From Microbispora rosea (lineage in GTDB: Bacteria > Actinomycetota > Actinomycetes > Streptosporangiales > Streptosporangiaceae): 64,000 nt of DNA. Below the pieces are notes generated by a model. The model did no database searches, was not told the origin of the DNA, and saw nothing but the letters and a program-made list of their open reading frames with translations. A program made the position numbers and the translations under genes. Below are positions 33,850 through 41,867 of this stretch, piece by piece. Each line of letters opens with the position of its first letter. Position 1 is the stretch's first letter. The DNA lies in contig NZ_FTNI01000021.1 of the NCBI RefSeq assembly GCF_900156315.1, forward strand, positions 62,001 through 126,000, written 5' to 3'.

Positions 33850-34053
33850 ATGCTGTTCTCGCTGGCGAAGCGGATGATCTTCGCCCTTGGACGGGGATTC
33901 GTACGGCTCGGGCGGTATTGGGCCGCCCAGTTCGGCGTCGCCTACGCGCTGACCTGGGGTCCCGACGCGCCCGATCCGGCGCGCGAGCAGGAGGAGGAGA
34001 CCGAGCACTGGGACTGGTCGATCCCCTACCACTGGTACGAGATCTCCCGCTGA
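33850..34053 (+). CDS. Small amphipathic hypothetical protein
   Basis: 67 residues, GAGGAG nine bases before the ATG. Residues 1-36 are basic and hydrophobic (FSLAKRMIFALGRGFVRLGR), the remainder acidic and aromatic (EQEEETEHWDWSIPYHWYEI). It could lie on the membrane surface. Not recognised. The 170 bases before it are unusually AT-rich for this genome (AGATTAAATCTTTATTTC near 33773), which suggests a strong or special promoter. Confidence 0.6.
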   Translation: MLFSLAKRMIFALGRGFVRLGRYWAAQFGVAYALTWGPDAPDPAREQEEETEHWDWSIPYHWYEISR

Positions 34054-34070
34054 CGCCGGCGGCGCCGCTC

Positions 34071-34373
34071 AGCCCGCCAGGATCACCGTACGGGCCGGCC
34101 GGGCGGCCACGGCGTCGTCCAGCGGCGCGCGTGGCCGATCAGCAGGTCCGATTCGCTGTCCGCGGCCAGCTCACCCTGCCGGAGCCCACGGGCGAGCAGG
34201 GCGAGCAAGGTAAGCAGGGCGAGCAGGGCAGGCGTGGCAGGCAGTTCGTTCCTGCAGCACCGCACCCTTGCAGGGCCAAGCCCGCTTCGGCCCTCACGCA
34301 CCGTGACCCCGGACGCCGGGCGCGGCAGCTCCGCTCGGCTCCGGCGGCACGACGTCCACGCGTCACCGGCCAC
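34071..34373 (-). pseudogene. Frame-broken gene remnant
   Basis: On the minus strand a coding-like frame gives GELAADSESDLLIGHAR and then loses sense, while LDDAVAARPARTVILAG followed by TGA at about 34073 continues in another frame. A single frameshift near 34125 would join them. Upstream the frame passes through Leu-rich 9-bp repeats. Family not recognised. This is the only content seen between 34054 and the tRNA terminator. Confidence 0.3.
34194..34229. repeat. 9-bp tandem repeats
   Basis: GAGCAGGGC, GAGCAAGGT, AAGCAGGGC, GAGCAGGGC in a row, inside the remnant. Confidence 0.65.
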
Positions 34374-34378
34374 CCGGG

Positions 34379-34428
34379 AAAAACGAAACCTGCGGCCCCC
34401 GAGGCGTCGCCGCCGGGAAACCGCAGGT
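34379..34428 (-). terminator. Intrinsic terminator of tRNA-Lys (copy 1)
   Basis: On the minus strand ACCTGCGG pairs with CCGCAGGT around a 25-base internal region and is followed by TTTCGTTTTT. It lies 15 bases beyond the tRNA. One of the few U-tract terminators in the window. Confidence 0.7.
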
Positions 34429-34443
34429 CGCGAAGGATGGATC

Positions 34444-34520
34444 TGGTGCGCCGCCAGGGACTCGAACCCCGGACCCGCTGATTAAGAGTCAGCTGCTCTA
34501 ACCAACTGAGCTAGCGGCGC
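34444..34520 (-). tRNA. tRNA-Lys (anticodon CTT), copy 1
   Basis: 77 bases including an encoded CCA. Acceptor GCGCCGC / GCGGCGC with discriminator A; D arm GCTC...GAGC; anticodon stem GCTGA / TCAGC with loop CTCTTAA (anticodon CTT); T arm with TTCGAGT. An identical copy is at 59431-59507, with identity from 34441 to 34524. Confidence 0.97.
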
Positions 34521-34627
34521 CCGCACCACAAGAGTAGCGGCACCCGGAGGTGTTCCGCGCCATGTGCGACTCCGCGCCCGGAAAAACGGCGCGACCAGAT
34601 CATGTCCTGCCGTTACGTGTCCGGGAT

Positions 34628-34651
34628 GTTCCCCTTCTCCCCTTCGGGTAC
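34628..34651 (+). promoter_or_regulatory. Stress-sigma-type promoter before the PRC-barrel gene
   Basis: GTTC-N14-GGGTAC, 29 bases before the ATG; one mismatch to GNNT-N14-16-GGGTAC/T. Confidence 0.45.
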
Positions 34652-34680
34652 GTGGAGTGACGACGAAGGGAGTGACCACC

Positions 34681-35043
34681 ATGACACCCGATCTCTGGTC
34701 GTACTCCGACACCGTGTCGGGCACGGGACAGCAGATGGACATCGCCGGATACGACGTGCAGGCCGTGGACGGGAAGATCGGATCCGTGGACGAGGCCACC
34801 TACGAGGCAGGCCAGAGCTACATCGTCGTGGACACGGGCCCGTGGATCTTCGGCAAGAAGGTCATGCTTCCCGCGAGTGTGGTGACGAGGATCGACTTCC
34901 AGGACCGCAAGGTCTTCGTCAGCCGCACCAAACAGGAGATCAAGAATGCGCCGGAGTTCCACGAGACGGCGATGAGCGACCCGGGCTATCGGGACCGTGT
35001 CGGGGAGTACTACGGACGTTTCCCCCGCACTTCGTCCATGTGA
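34681..35043 (+). CDS. PRC-barrel domain protein
   Basis: 120 residues. YDVQAVDGKIGSVDEATYEA and YIVVDTGPWIFGKKVMLPAS form the PRC barrel; the tail (TKQEIKNAPEF, YRDRVGEYYGRF) is typical of actinobacterial stress-associated PRC proteins. AAGGGAG precedes the ATG. A GTTC-N14-GGGTAC element sits upstream. Single gene ended by a 13-bp hairpin. Soluble; exact function unknown. Confidence 0.88.
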   Translation: MTPDLWSYSDTVSGTGQQMDIAGYDVQAVDGKIGSVDEATYEAGQSYIVVDTGPWIFGKKVMLPASVVTRIDFQDRKVFVSRTKQEIKNAPEFHETAMSDPGYRDRVGEYYGRFPRTSSM

Positions 35044-35070
35044 GTGACAGTCCCCGCGTGCGACATGTGT

Positions 35071-35103
35071 GAGGGGGCCGCGCCGTCACAGCGCGGCCCC
35101 CTC
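35071..35103. terminator. Terminator after the PRC-barrel gene
   Basis: GAGGGGGCCGCGC / GCGCGGCCCCCTC, loop of seven. Confidence 0.75.
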
Positions 35104-35193
35104 TCTGCGCGGGCGAGCCGAACCCCGCCCGGCCCCTCCTCCGCATGGACCGGAGCGGAACGCGGACCGGACGCGGATCCGGGAGTGCGGCGT

Positions 35194-35790
35194 TCAGGGC
35201 CAGGTGCTGTCCGGCCGCGGTGTCGTAGGGGCGATGATGCGCAGCCGCTCCAGGAGCGTGACGAACGTCGAGGCGTACGGCGACGGCGCGGCGACCGAGG
35301 CGACCCGGTCCCAGTCCACCTGCTCCCGCATGGCGCGGACCATGGGAAGCAGCGAGCCGTAGTCGCAGGCGTGCTCGGACAGCGGCAATATCCAGGAGAT
35401 CACAAGGTCGGTGGCTTCGAGGACGGGCAGGCTCAACGCGGCGGTGTTGATCGACTCGGCTCGGGCGATCATGGCCTCGGTCACGGGCCTGTCGGCCAGC
35501 GAGAAGATCAGGTCGACGAGGATCCCCTCCTCGTCAAATGCCTTGACCAGCCAGTCCTCCGGTGGTTTCGCGGTCCGGAAACCCAGGCTCTCCAGGGTTT
35601 TCAGCGCGAGCGGGACGTCTTCCTCGACCAGGGCGAAGTCGACGTCATGCAGTGATGGCGCGGCGCCCCTCGCATAGCCGGCGCAGCCTCCGGCCAGGGC
35701 GAACCGCACCCCGGCCTCCTTGAGACCGGCCCCGGCGCGCTTGAGCGTCTCAAGAATCGCGTCGGTGACTTCGTGACTGTGACTACCCAC
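35194..35790 (-). CDS. Nucleotidyltransferase-fold protein
   Basis: 198 residues, GTG start. FALAGGCAGYARGAAPSLHD followed by VDFAL is the G-G...D-x-D core of the pol-beta nucleotidyltransferase fold; a third acidic residue may be Asp in GILVDLIFS. Similar proteins (AbiEii-like or MNT-like) can be toxins, but no partner antitoxin is adjacent, so a housekeeping or antibiotic-type transferase is equally possible. Divergent from the DUF1360 gene, the two promoters overlapping. Confidence 0.7.
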   Translation of the reverse strand: MGSHSHEVTDAILETLKRAGAGLKEAGVRFALAGGCAGYARGAAPSLHDVDFALVEEDVPLALKTLESLGFRTAKPPEDWLVKAFDEEGILVDLIFSLADRPVTEAMIARAESINTAALSLPVLEATDLVISWILPLSEHACDYGSLLPMVRAMREQVDWDRVASVAAPSPYASTFVTLLERLRIIAPTTPRPDSTWP

Positions 35791-35811
35791 TCACGTCGCT
35801 TGCCCAGCCAT

Positions 35812-35836
35812 GTTCGCCGCAAACAATCCCGGGTAG
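35812..35836 (+). promoter_or_regulatory. Stress-sigma-type promoter before the DUF1360 gene
   Basis: GTTC-N15-GGGTAG, nine bases before the ATG, so the transcript would be leaderless or nearly so. Confidence 0.45.
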
Positions 35837-35845
35837 GGCGCGCTC

Positions 35846-36346
35846 ATGACCGAGACCCTCCAGGAGATCAAGCGCGAGTACGAGGGGGAGGACAACCGTC
35901 CGCTGGCCTCGTACACACGGGTTCTCGCGGTCTACGGCGGCGCCGTCACGGCGCTGCTCGCCGCCGCGAAGCTCACGGGCCGCAGGCCCCCAGAGAAGAT
36001 CAAGGTGATGGACCTCATGCTGATGGGGCTGTTCACGCACCGGCTCTCGCGCACGCTCGCGAAGGACCCGGTCACCAGCCCCATCCGCGCTCCCTTCACC
36101 CGTTACGAGGGCCTCTCCGGCCCGGCGGAGCTCAAGGAGAAGGTCCGCGGTCACGGGTTGCAGCACGCCGTGGGCGAGCTGCTGACCTGCCCGTTCTGCC
36201 TGTCCCAGTGGGTCGCGACAGGATACGCGGCGGGCACCGTGTTCTTCCCCAGGGTGACCCGGCTGGCCGGGGCCACCATGGCGGCCGTGGCGATCTCCGA
36301 TTGGCTCCAGCTCGCCTACGCGCGCCTGATGAAGGCCGCGGAATGA
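35846..36346 (+). CDS. DUF1360 membrane-associated protein
   Basis: 166 residues. Hydrophobic helix VLAVYGGAVTALLAAAKL, then FTHRLSRTLAKDPVTSPIRA and the cysteine pair ELLTCPFCLSQW, followed by a second helix. This matches DUF1360, first seen as sporulation or stress proteins in Bacillus (YjcA-like). Function unknown. It forms an operon with the DUF6328 gene 20 bases downstream. Confidence 0.85.
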   Translation: MTETLQEIKREYEGEDNRPLASYTRVLAVYGGAVTALLAAAKLTGRRPPEKIKVMDLMLMGLFTHRLSRTLAKDPVTSPIRAPFTRYEGLSGPAELKEKVRGHGLQHAVGELLTCPFCLSQWVATGYAAGTVFFPRVTRLAGATMAAVAISDWLQLAYARLMKAAE

Positions 36347-36365
36347 GCCAGGCGAGGGGGGAGGC

Positions 36366-36857
36366 ATGAGCGAGGTGCTCGAGCCTCTGGAGAACACCGG
36401 CGAGAGCCGCAAGGAGCGCGTCGACCGCGAGCTCGGCGAGCTTCTGCAGGGCCTGCGGGTGGCCGCGACGGGCGTGCAGGTGCTGTTCGCGTTCCTGCTG
36501 ACGCTGCCGTTCTCCTCCGGCTTCGGCAAGATCGACACGACCGGGAACTGGTTGTTCTACCTGGCGGTCGTCAGCGCGGCGGTCGCGTCGATCTGCACGA
36601 TCGCCCCGGCGACCCAGCACCGGATCCTGTTCCGGTCGGGGCTCAAGGAGCTGCTGCTGCGCCGGGCCAACCGGCTGGGCGTGGCCGGCGGGCTGGCCCT
36701 GGCCGTGTCGATGACCTGCTCCACCGCCCTGGTTCTGGACGCGTTGACCAGCCCGGGGCCCGCCGCGCTGGTCGGCGCGGGAGTGGCGCTGCTGTGCGCC
36801 TGGCTGTGGTTCGTCCAGCCGCTCCTGTCGCTGCGCCTGGTCAAGAACCAGGACTGA
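36366..36857 (+). CDS. DUF6328 membrane protein
   Basis: 163 residues, GGGGGAG before the ATG. ELGELLQGLRVAATGVQVLF starts the first of four membrane helices; IAPATQHRILFRSGLKELLL lies in a cytosolic loop. The family is widespread in actinobacteria and uncharacterised. Second gene of the DUF1360 unit. Confidence 0.85.
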   Translation: MSEVLEPLENTGESRKERVDRELGELLQGLRVAATGVQVLFAFLLTLPFSSGFGKIDTTGNWLFYLAVVSAAVASICTIAPATQHRILFRSGLKELLLRRANRLGVAGGLALAVSMTCSTALVLDALTSPGPAALVGAGVALLCAWLWFVQPLLSLRLVKNQD

Positions 36858-36866
36858 AGACGAGAA

Positions 36867-36897
36867 GAGCGCGACCGCGGTGCCCGCGGCCGCGCTC
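36867..36897. terminator. Terminator between DUF6328 and LLM genes
   Basis: GAGCGCGACCGCGG pairs with CCGCGGCCGCGCTC with one mismatch, loop TGC. Confidence 0.65.
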
Positions 36898-36911
36898 CTG
36901 CGCGCCTCCCG

Positions 36912-37874
36912 TCAGTGCCGTTCCCGGAGGCGGGGCAGGATCTGCGTCGAGTAGAACTCGAAGAACCCCTCCTGGTCCTTGCCGATCTGCGAGATGTAGA
37001 CCTCGTCGAATCCGGCGTCCACGTACTCGCGGATCGCGTTCAGATGCGCCTCGGGAGAGGGCCCGCAGGGCGTCGACTGAGTGGCGGCCTCCTCCGTGAC
37101 GAGCTGCGAGAGCTGCTCGAAGTGCCGCGGCAGCGGCAGGAGCTGGGCTGCCTCGCCCGGGATCCCCTGGTTGGGCCAGAGCCTGTGGACGGTCTTGCGC
37201 CCCTCGGCCTCGTCGTGCGCCCAGCACACCTTCAGCCCGGCCGCGCACGGCTTGCCCTCGCCGCCCGCCTTGTGGAACGCCTCGACCATGTCGGCCGCGG
37301 GCGCGGTGTGGATGTAACCGTCGCCGAGCCGTCCCGCGAGCTCGACGGACTTGGGCCCGAAACCCGAGACGTAGATCGGCGGAGGCTGATCGGGCAGCGA
37401 GTACAGCCGGGCCGTGTCCACCTCGTAGAACTCGCCGTGGTAGGTCACCAACTCGCCCGTCCACAGCTCCCTGATGACGTCGAGGGCCTCCTCCAGCATG
37501 CGCTGGCGCTCCTCGGCCGGAGGCCACTGGTCGCCCAGGATGTGCTCGTTCAGCGCCTCGCCGGTGCCGACCCCCAGGCGGAACCTGCCGTCCAGCAGGA
37601 TCTGCGCGGTCGCCGCGGCCTGGGCGATGATCGCCGGGTGGATGCGGATGATGGGGCAGGTGACCGCGGTGGTCACCGGCAGCGACGTGGCTTGCGAGAT
37701 GGCTCCGATGACGGACCACACGAACGAGCTCTCGCCCTGCTCGTCCAGCCACGGGTGAAAGTGGTCGGAGATCCACAACGCCTCGAAGCCGGCTTCCTCG
37801 GCGAGTTTCGCCTGACGTACGAGCTCCTTGGGGTCATGCTCCTCGCTGGACAGGAAATATCCGAAAGTGGTCAT
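36912..37874 (-). CDS. F420-dependent LLM-class oxidoreductase
   Basis: 320 residues of a luciferase-like TIM barrel: ALWISDHFHPWLDEQGESSF, RFRLGVGTGEALNEHILGDQ, PPIYVSGFGPKSVELAGRLG. The pattern is that of the F420-dependent glucose-6-phosphate-dehydrogenase-like group (TIGR03557 type). It uses coenzyme F420, consistent with an actinobacterium; substrate unknown. On its own strand GTTT-N14-GGGCAT and a TTGACA lie upstream. Confidence 0.92.
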   Translation of the reverse strand: MTTFGYFLSSEEHDPKELVRQAKLAEEAGFEALWISDHFHPWLDEQGESSFVWSVIGAISQATSLPVTTAVTCPIIRIHPAIIAQAAATAQILLDGRFRLGVGTGEALNEHILGDQWPPAEERQRMLEEALDVIRELWTGELVTYHGEFYEVDTARLYSLPDQPPPIYVSGFGPKSVELAGRLGDGYIHTAPAADMVEAFHKAGGEGKPCAAGLKVCWAHDEAEGRKTVHRLWPNQGIPGEAAQLLPLPRHFEQLSQLVTEEAATQSTPCGPSPEAHLNAIREYVDAGFDEVYISQIGKDQEGFFEFYSTQILPRLRERH

Positions 37875-37994
37875 GTATCACCAGATGCCCGAATATTGTC
37901 AAGCAAACGTAACAATGGGTGCTTCAGCGGCAAATTCGATCGGTGCCAGTGCTCGATGATGTTACGAGACCCTTTGCAGGGGCAGTGGAGGGCC

Positions 37995-38144
37995 ATGGCT
38001 ACTCTGCTTTGGATCATCGCCGTGGTACTGGTCATCGCCGGGATCTACGTCATCCTGGCCCGTCGGGACATCCTCTGGGGGATCGTCCTCATCGTCCTCG
38101 GATTCCTCGTCGGCCCCGGGGGCGTCAGCATCTTCAATCCCTAG
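37995..38144 (+). CDS. GPGG-motif small membrane protein
   Basis: 49 residues: two membrane helices (LLWIIAVVLVIAGIYVILA and ILWGIVLIVLGFLVG) joined by RRD and ending GPGGVSIFNP, the conserved tail of this small actinobacterial family. GGAGG precedes the ATG. Function unknown; often near stress genes. Confidence 0.85.
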   Translation: MATLLWIIAVVLVIAGIYVILARRDILWGIVLIVLGFLVGPGGVSIFNP

Positions 38145-38177
38145 CCGCAACCTCACTCAACGCTATTCGCGGACACC

Positions 38178-38215
38178 GAGACGGCGGCCGGCCAAAGGAG
38201 GCCGGCCGCCGTCTC
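38178..38215. terminator. Bidirectional terminator
   Basis: A 16-bp perfect stem (GAGACGGCGGCCGGCC with its complement) and loop AAAGGA between two convergent genes. Confidence 0.8.
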
Positions 38216-38227
38216 ACGGCCGGGCAC

Positions 38228-38956
38228 TCAGCAATGGTCGCCGTTCAGGCAGTAAACGGTGTACGCGTGCTTGATGACCGGAAGGGCGACATTACGCACC
38301 CGGATGCCGCCGGGAGTGACGCCCTTTTCCGTGCCCGCGTGCGCGTGACCGTGAATGAAGAGATCGGCGCCCTCGGCGTCGGCCGCCTCCGCCAGCATGT
38401 AGCTGCCGAGGAACGGATAGATTTCCGGCGGCTCGCCCATCAGCGTGTCCTTGACCGGTGAATAGTGGCTGAGCACGATCTTGTGGTCGGCGTCCAGTTC
38501 CTTGAGCGCGCGCCGCCACCGCTCGGCGATCTCCTTCGTGTGCCGGACGAACGCCTTGGTCTCCGGCTCCCCGAACTCGCTCGCGCACTTCCCGGCGAAA
38601 CCGCCGCCGAAGCCCTTGCCTCCGGCGACTCCGAGTCGTACGCCGTCGATGGGGACGACCGTGCCCTCGTCGTCGAGGACGACGATGCCGGCGTCACGGA
38701 GGAGATCGATGATCTCCTGATCGCAGTCGGAGTGGTAGTCGTGGTTACCGAGCACGGCGACGACGGGGATGGGCAGGCCGCTCAGCTCCTCGGCGACCAC
38801 CTGGGCCTCGGGGATCGTGCCGTGCCTGGTCAGATCGCCTCCTACCAGCAGCACATCCGCGCGACGCTCGATGCCCTCGATCTTCTTGCGATAGTGGCCG
38901 CGCAGATCCTCGCCCAGATGGATGTCGGCGACAGCGGCGATCCGCAGCTCCCTCAC
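38228..38956 (-). CDS. Calcineurin-like metallophosphoesterase
   Basis: 242 residues, GTG start overlapping the BON stop (GTGA). Metal motifs are complete: Asp11-x-His13 (ADIHLG), Asp41 (GGDLTRHG), Asn71-His72-Asp (LGNHDYH), His in VLSHYSPV, GHAHAG. No membrane segment. The family includes Rv0805-like cyclic-nucleotide and other phosphodiesterases; substrate not evident. Co-translated with the BON protein. Confidence 0.88.
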   Translation of the reverse strand: MRELRIAAVADIHLGEDLRGHYRKKIEGIERRADVLLVGGDLTRHGTIPEAQVVAEELSGLPIPVVAVLGNHDYHSDCDQEIIDLLRDAGIVVLDDEGTVVPIDGVRLGVAGGKGFGGGFAGKCASEFGEPETKAFVRHTKEIAERWRRALKELDADHKIVLSHYSPVKDTLMGEPPEIYPFLGSYMLAEAADAEGADLFIHGHAHAGTEKGVTPGGIRVRNVALPVIKHAYTVYCLNGDHC

Positions 38957-39198
38957 AGATGTTCCTCCTCTCCCGGCTCCCGCACCTCCACCAAGGTGAT
39001 CTCGTTGTGCACCCGCAGGCCCGGAGCCGCCTCCCGGGCGACGTTCTCGATCTGGTGCCGCCGCTCGTCACAGGAGACCTGTCCGCGCAGGTAGACCTCT
39101 TCTCCTCGTACGTCCACCCGAATGCCCAGCTCGGTGGTCCGATCGTCCTCCGCGAGAGCCCGCTGGACGCGGGCCGCGACATAGTGCGGCGTCTCCAT
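38953..39198 (-). CDS. BON-domain protein
   Basis: 81 residues from ATG 39198, five bases after GGGGA. A single BON domain: YVAARVQRALAEDDRTTELG, VRGEEVYLRGQVSCDERRHQ, GLRVHNEITLVEV. BON domains bind phospholipids or surfaces and often occur in osmotic or envelope stress proteins. No signal peptide. Upstream there is GTTT-N15-GGGCAG and a 13-bp palindrome AAACCATTGGTTT (39260-39272). Confidence 0.85.
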   Translation of the reverse strand: METPHYVAARVQRALAEDDRTTELGIRVDVRGEEVYLRGQVSCDERRHQIENVAREAAPGLRVHNEITLVEVREPGEEEHL

Positions 39199-39303
39199 CT
39201 CTTCCCCTCGTGTCCCCCTCGGTTCCGTATCGCTAGCGCTGCCCGGCCCTTTCCGGGCGAAACCATTGGTTTGACGGGCGCGAGCGTGGATATGGTTGTC
39301 AGT

Positions 39304-39374
39304 GTTCCTGGTGCCTAAGACGCAGGTACCTCCTTGGCGTGAGCATGCCGTGATGGAGGAGCGTCTTGGGAACA
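39304..39374 (+). ncRNA. Possible structured RNA or large inverted repeat
   Basis: CCTAAGACGC (39314-39323) pairs with GCGTCTTGGG (39361-39370) with one G-U, CCTCC (39329-39333) with GGAGG (39355-39359), and TGTT (39304-39307) with AACA (39371-39374); the 21-base loop contains GGC...GCC. It sits in the 514-base gap between BON and the GT4 gene, 340 bases before the latter. The rest of the gap is Pro-codon-rich but has no convincing gene. Confidence 0.35.
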
Positions 39375-39656
39375 AGCCACCGGATTTCCCCCCGCCCTGA
39401 GCCGGCCCTTGGGCGAGGGACCGCGGGCACTCCCTTCACCGGCCCCTGCACCGGTCCCTGTGTCGCCACCCGCGCCGCCTCCACCATCCCCTGCCACTTA
39501 CGCAGCCAATCACGCAGCCGGTCACGCGCCACCGTCCTCGCGGGCCGCGCACCCGCCCTCCACCGTCCCGCCGCGGCTCGCCATGCGTGCGCCCGCGGCC
39601 TCCGCACGCCCCGGCCGGCCGCCGCCCCCGTTCCGGTCGCCGGGCCTGCTCACCTG

Positions 39657-39682
39657 GACTCCCTGACCCCCGAGCCGGGTAT
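39657..39682 (+). promoter_or_regulatory. Stress-sigma-type promoter before the GT4 gene
   Basis: GACT-N16-GGGTAT, 30 bases before the GTG start; an exact match to GNNT-N14-16-GGGTAC/T. Confidence 0.4.
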
Positions 39683-39712
39683 TCGCCACTGCCGCTCTTG
39701 GAGGAACCCCCA

Positions 39713-40921
39713 GTGAAGATCGCCATGGTCTCGGAGCACGCCAGCCCGCTCGCCACCCTCGGCGGTGTCGACGCCGGCGGCCAGAACGTCCACGTCGCCG
39801 CCCTCGCCCGGGAGCTCGCCCGCGCCGGTCACGAGGTCACCGTCTACACCCGCAGGGACCGCGAGGACCTGCCGGAAACCGTCGCCTTCGGCCCGGGCGT
39901 GGACGTCGTCCACGTTCCCGCGGGCCCCGCCTCCGAGATTTCCAAGGACGAGATCCTTCCCTGGATCCCCCACTTCGGGAAGTGGCTGCACGACCGGTGG
40001 CTGTTCGACCGCCCGGACATCGTGCACAGCCACTTCTGGATGAGCGGGCTGGCCGCGCTCGCCGCGGCGGAGAAGCTGCGCATCCCGGTCGTCCACACCT
40101 ACCACGCGCTCGGCAGCGTCAAGCGGCGTCATCAGGGTCCGGGGGACACCAGCCCGCGGGAGCGCATCCAGGCCGAGGCCGACATCGCGCGGCGGGTCGA
40201 CGGCGTCATCGCGACCTGCAACGAGGAGGTCGACGAGCTGATCCGCATGCGGGTGCCGCGCCGCGCGACCCGGGTCGTCCCCTGCGGCGTGGACGTCACC
40301 ACCTTCCATCCGCACGTCGAGCCTCTGGAACGGCCGGAGCGCCCGCGCCTGCTGTCGGTCGGCCGGCTCGTGCCGCGCAAGGGCCTGGAGACCACCATCC
40401 GGGCGCTGCAGTACCTGCGGGACGCCGAGCTGGTCATCGCGGGCGGCCCCCCGGCGGCCGAACTGCACCATGACCCCGAGGTCACCCGGCTGCGCTGGCT
40501 CGCGACCCAGGCGGGCGTCTCCGACCGGGTCCGTTTCCTGGGCCGGGTCGAGCGCGACACGCTGCCCTCGCTGATGCGCTCGGCCGCCGCCGTCGTGTCC
40601 GTGCCCTGGTATGAGCCGTTCGGGATGGTCGCGCTCGAGGCGATGGCCTGCGGCGTCCCGGTCGTCGCCTCCGCGGTCGGCGGCCAGAAGGAGACGGTGG
40701 TCAACAACGTGACCGGTCTTCTCGTGCCGCCGCGCAAGCCCACCGTGCTGGCCAAGGCGCTGCGCAAGCTGCTCGACGACCGGGTGCGGCGCACGGCGTA
40801 CGGCATCGCGGGGGCCGACCGCGCCCGCGCGAGGTACGCCTGGAGCCGCATCGCCGCCGAGACCCTGGCCGCCTACGACCGGGTTCTGTCCACCCGGGAG
40901 CTGGAAAGGAGCGCTTCTTGA
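39713..40921 (+). CDS. GT4-family glycosyltransferase
   Basis: 402 residues from GTG 39713, after GGAGGA. N-terminal SEHASPLATLGGVDAGGQNV, then HSHFWMSGLAALAAAEKLRI. The C-terminal GT4 nucleotide-sugar site is VPWYEPFGMVALEAMACGVP (E-x7-E). No membrane anchor. Followed 25 bases later by a GT9 enzyme. Likely adds a sugar to an envelope glycan. The donor cannot be told from sequence; the block contains ADP-heptose synthesis. Confidence 0.9.
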   Translation: MKIAMVSEHASPLATLGGVDAGGQNVHVAALARELARAGHEVTVYTRRDREDLPETVAFGPGVDVVHVPAGPASEISKDEILPWIPHFGKWLHDRWLFDRPDIVHSHFWMSGLAALAAAEKLRIPVVHTYHALGSVKRRHQGPGDTSPRERIQAEADIARRVDGVIATCNEEVDELIRMRVPRRATRVVPCGVDVTTFHPHVEPLERPERPRLLSVGRLVPRKGLETTIRALQYLRDAELVIAGGPPAAELHHDPEVTRLRWLATQAGVSDRVRFLGRVERDTLPSLMRSAAAVVSVPWYEPFGMVALEAMACGVPVVASAVGGQKETVVNNVTGLLVPPRKPTVLAKALRKLLDDRVRRTAYGIAGADRARARYAWSRIAAETLAAYDRVLSTRELERSAS

Positions 40922-40946
40922 TCCTGCCGATCCCCGAGGTGAGCCG

Positions 40947-41867
40947 GTGACGTCGACGGCCCTCGTGCTGCGTTCCGGCGGCATCGGGGGCCTGCTCACC
41001 GTCGTGCCCGCGCTGCGCGCCCTGCGCCGCCACGGGCTGCGCGTCGTCCTCGCCTGCCCGCCGGAGCTGAGCGAGCTCGCCGCGCTGACCGGCGCGGTGG
41101 ACCGGATCCTGCCCGCGTGCGGGCTCGCGCCGCTGTCGTGGCCCGGGCCAGGCGAGGAGGCCGCCGATCACCCGCCGCTCCTGCCGGACCTCGCCGTCAA
41201 CCTGCACGGCCGCGGGCCGCACAGCCACCGGATCCTGCTGGACCTCGGCACGCGGCGCCTGTGGGCGTACGCCAACCCGGACGTCCCCTGGATCAGGGGG
41301 CCGTGGTGGGACCCGGGCGAGCACGAGGTGATGCGGTGGTGCCGGCTGCTCCAGTGGCACGGCGTGCCGGCCGATCCCGAGGACTCGGCGCTGCCCACTC
41401 CCCTGACCGCGAGCCCCGCGCCGGGGGCCGTCGTGATCCACCCCGGCGCGGGCGGCACGTCGCTGCGCTGGCCCGCCGACCGGTTCTCCGAGGTGGCGCG
41501 GATGCTGACGGACGAGGGCCTGCCCGTCGTGATAACCGGCAGCTCGCGGGAGCGGCCGATGGCCCTGCTGGTCGCGACCCGGGCGGTGCTGCCGCCGCAG
41601 ATCGTGCTCGCGGGCCGCACGTCGCTCCGGGAGCTGTGCGCGCTGGTCGCCGGGGCTCGGCTGGTCATCAGCGGCGACGTCGCGATGACGCGGCTCGCCG
41701 CGGCCTATCGGACGCCCTCGGTGCTCGTGTCCACGGCGGACCCGCGGCACCCGGTCCTGCACGAGGTGGACGGCCCGCATCTCGACGGCCCGCATCTCGA
41801 CAGCGCCGTCCCCGCCGCCCAGGTGGTCAACGCCGCCGTGCGGGCGCTCCGCGCAGGAGTTCGATGA
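40947..41867 (+). CDS. GT9 (heptosyltransferase-like) glycosyltransferase
   Basis: 306 residues, GTG start. LRSGGIGGLLTVVPALRALR at the N-terminus and VVIHPGAGGTSLRWPADRFS, ARLVISGDVAMTRLAAAYRT are the GT9 pattern of ADP-heptose:LPS heptosyltransferases. The C-terminus carries a perfect 15-bp duplication giving GPHLDGPHLD (41772-41801). It overlaps the convergent topoisomerase gene by 41 bases. With the other GT9 and HldE, probable ADP-heptose user. Confidence 0.85.
   Translation: MTSTALVLRSGGIGGLLTVVPALRALRRHGLRVVLACPPELSELAALTGAVDRILPACGLAPLSWPGPGEEAADHPPLLPDLAVNLHGRGPHSHRILLDLGTRRLWAYANPDVPWIRGPWWDPGEHEVMRWCRLLQWHGVPADPEDSALPTPLTASPAPGAVVIHPGAGGTSLRWPADRFSEVARMLTDEGLPVVITGSSRERPMALLVATRAVLPPQIVLAGRTSLRELCALVAGARLVISGDVAMTRLAAAYRTPSVLVSTADPRHPVLHEVDGPHLDGPHLDSAVPAAQVVNAAVRALRAGVR

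Noticed and set aside
35194-35790. Nucleotidyltransferase as an AbiE/MNT toxin
   Set aside because: No antitoxin-like gene is adjacent, and the divergent gene is a membrane DUF1360 protein.
35800-35824. GTTT-N15-GGGCAA promoter for the nucleotidyltransferase gene
   Set aside because: Two mismatches at -10 and only nine bases from the start; too weak to list as a feature.
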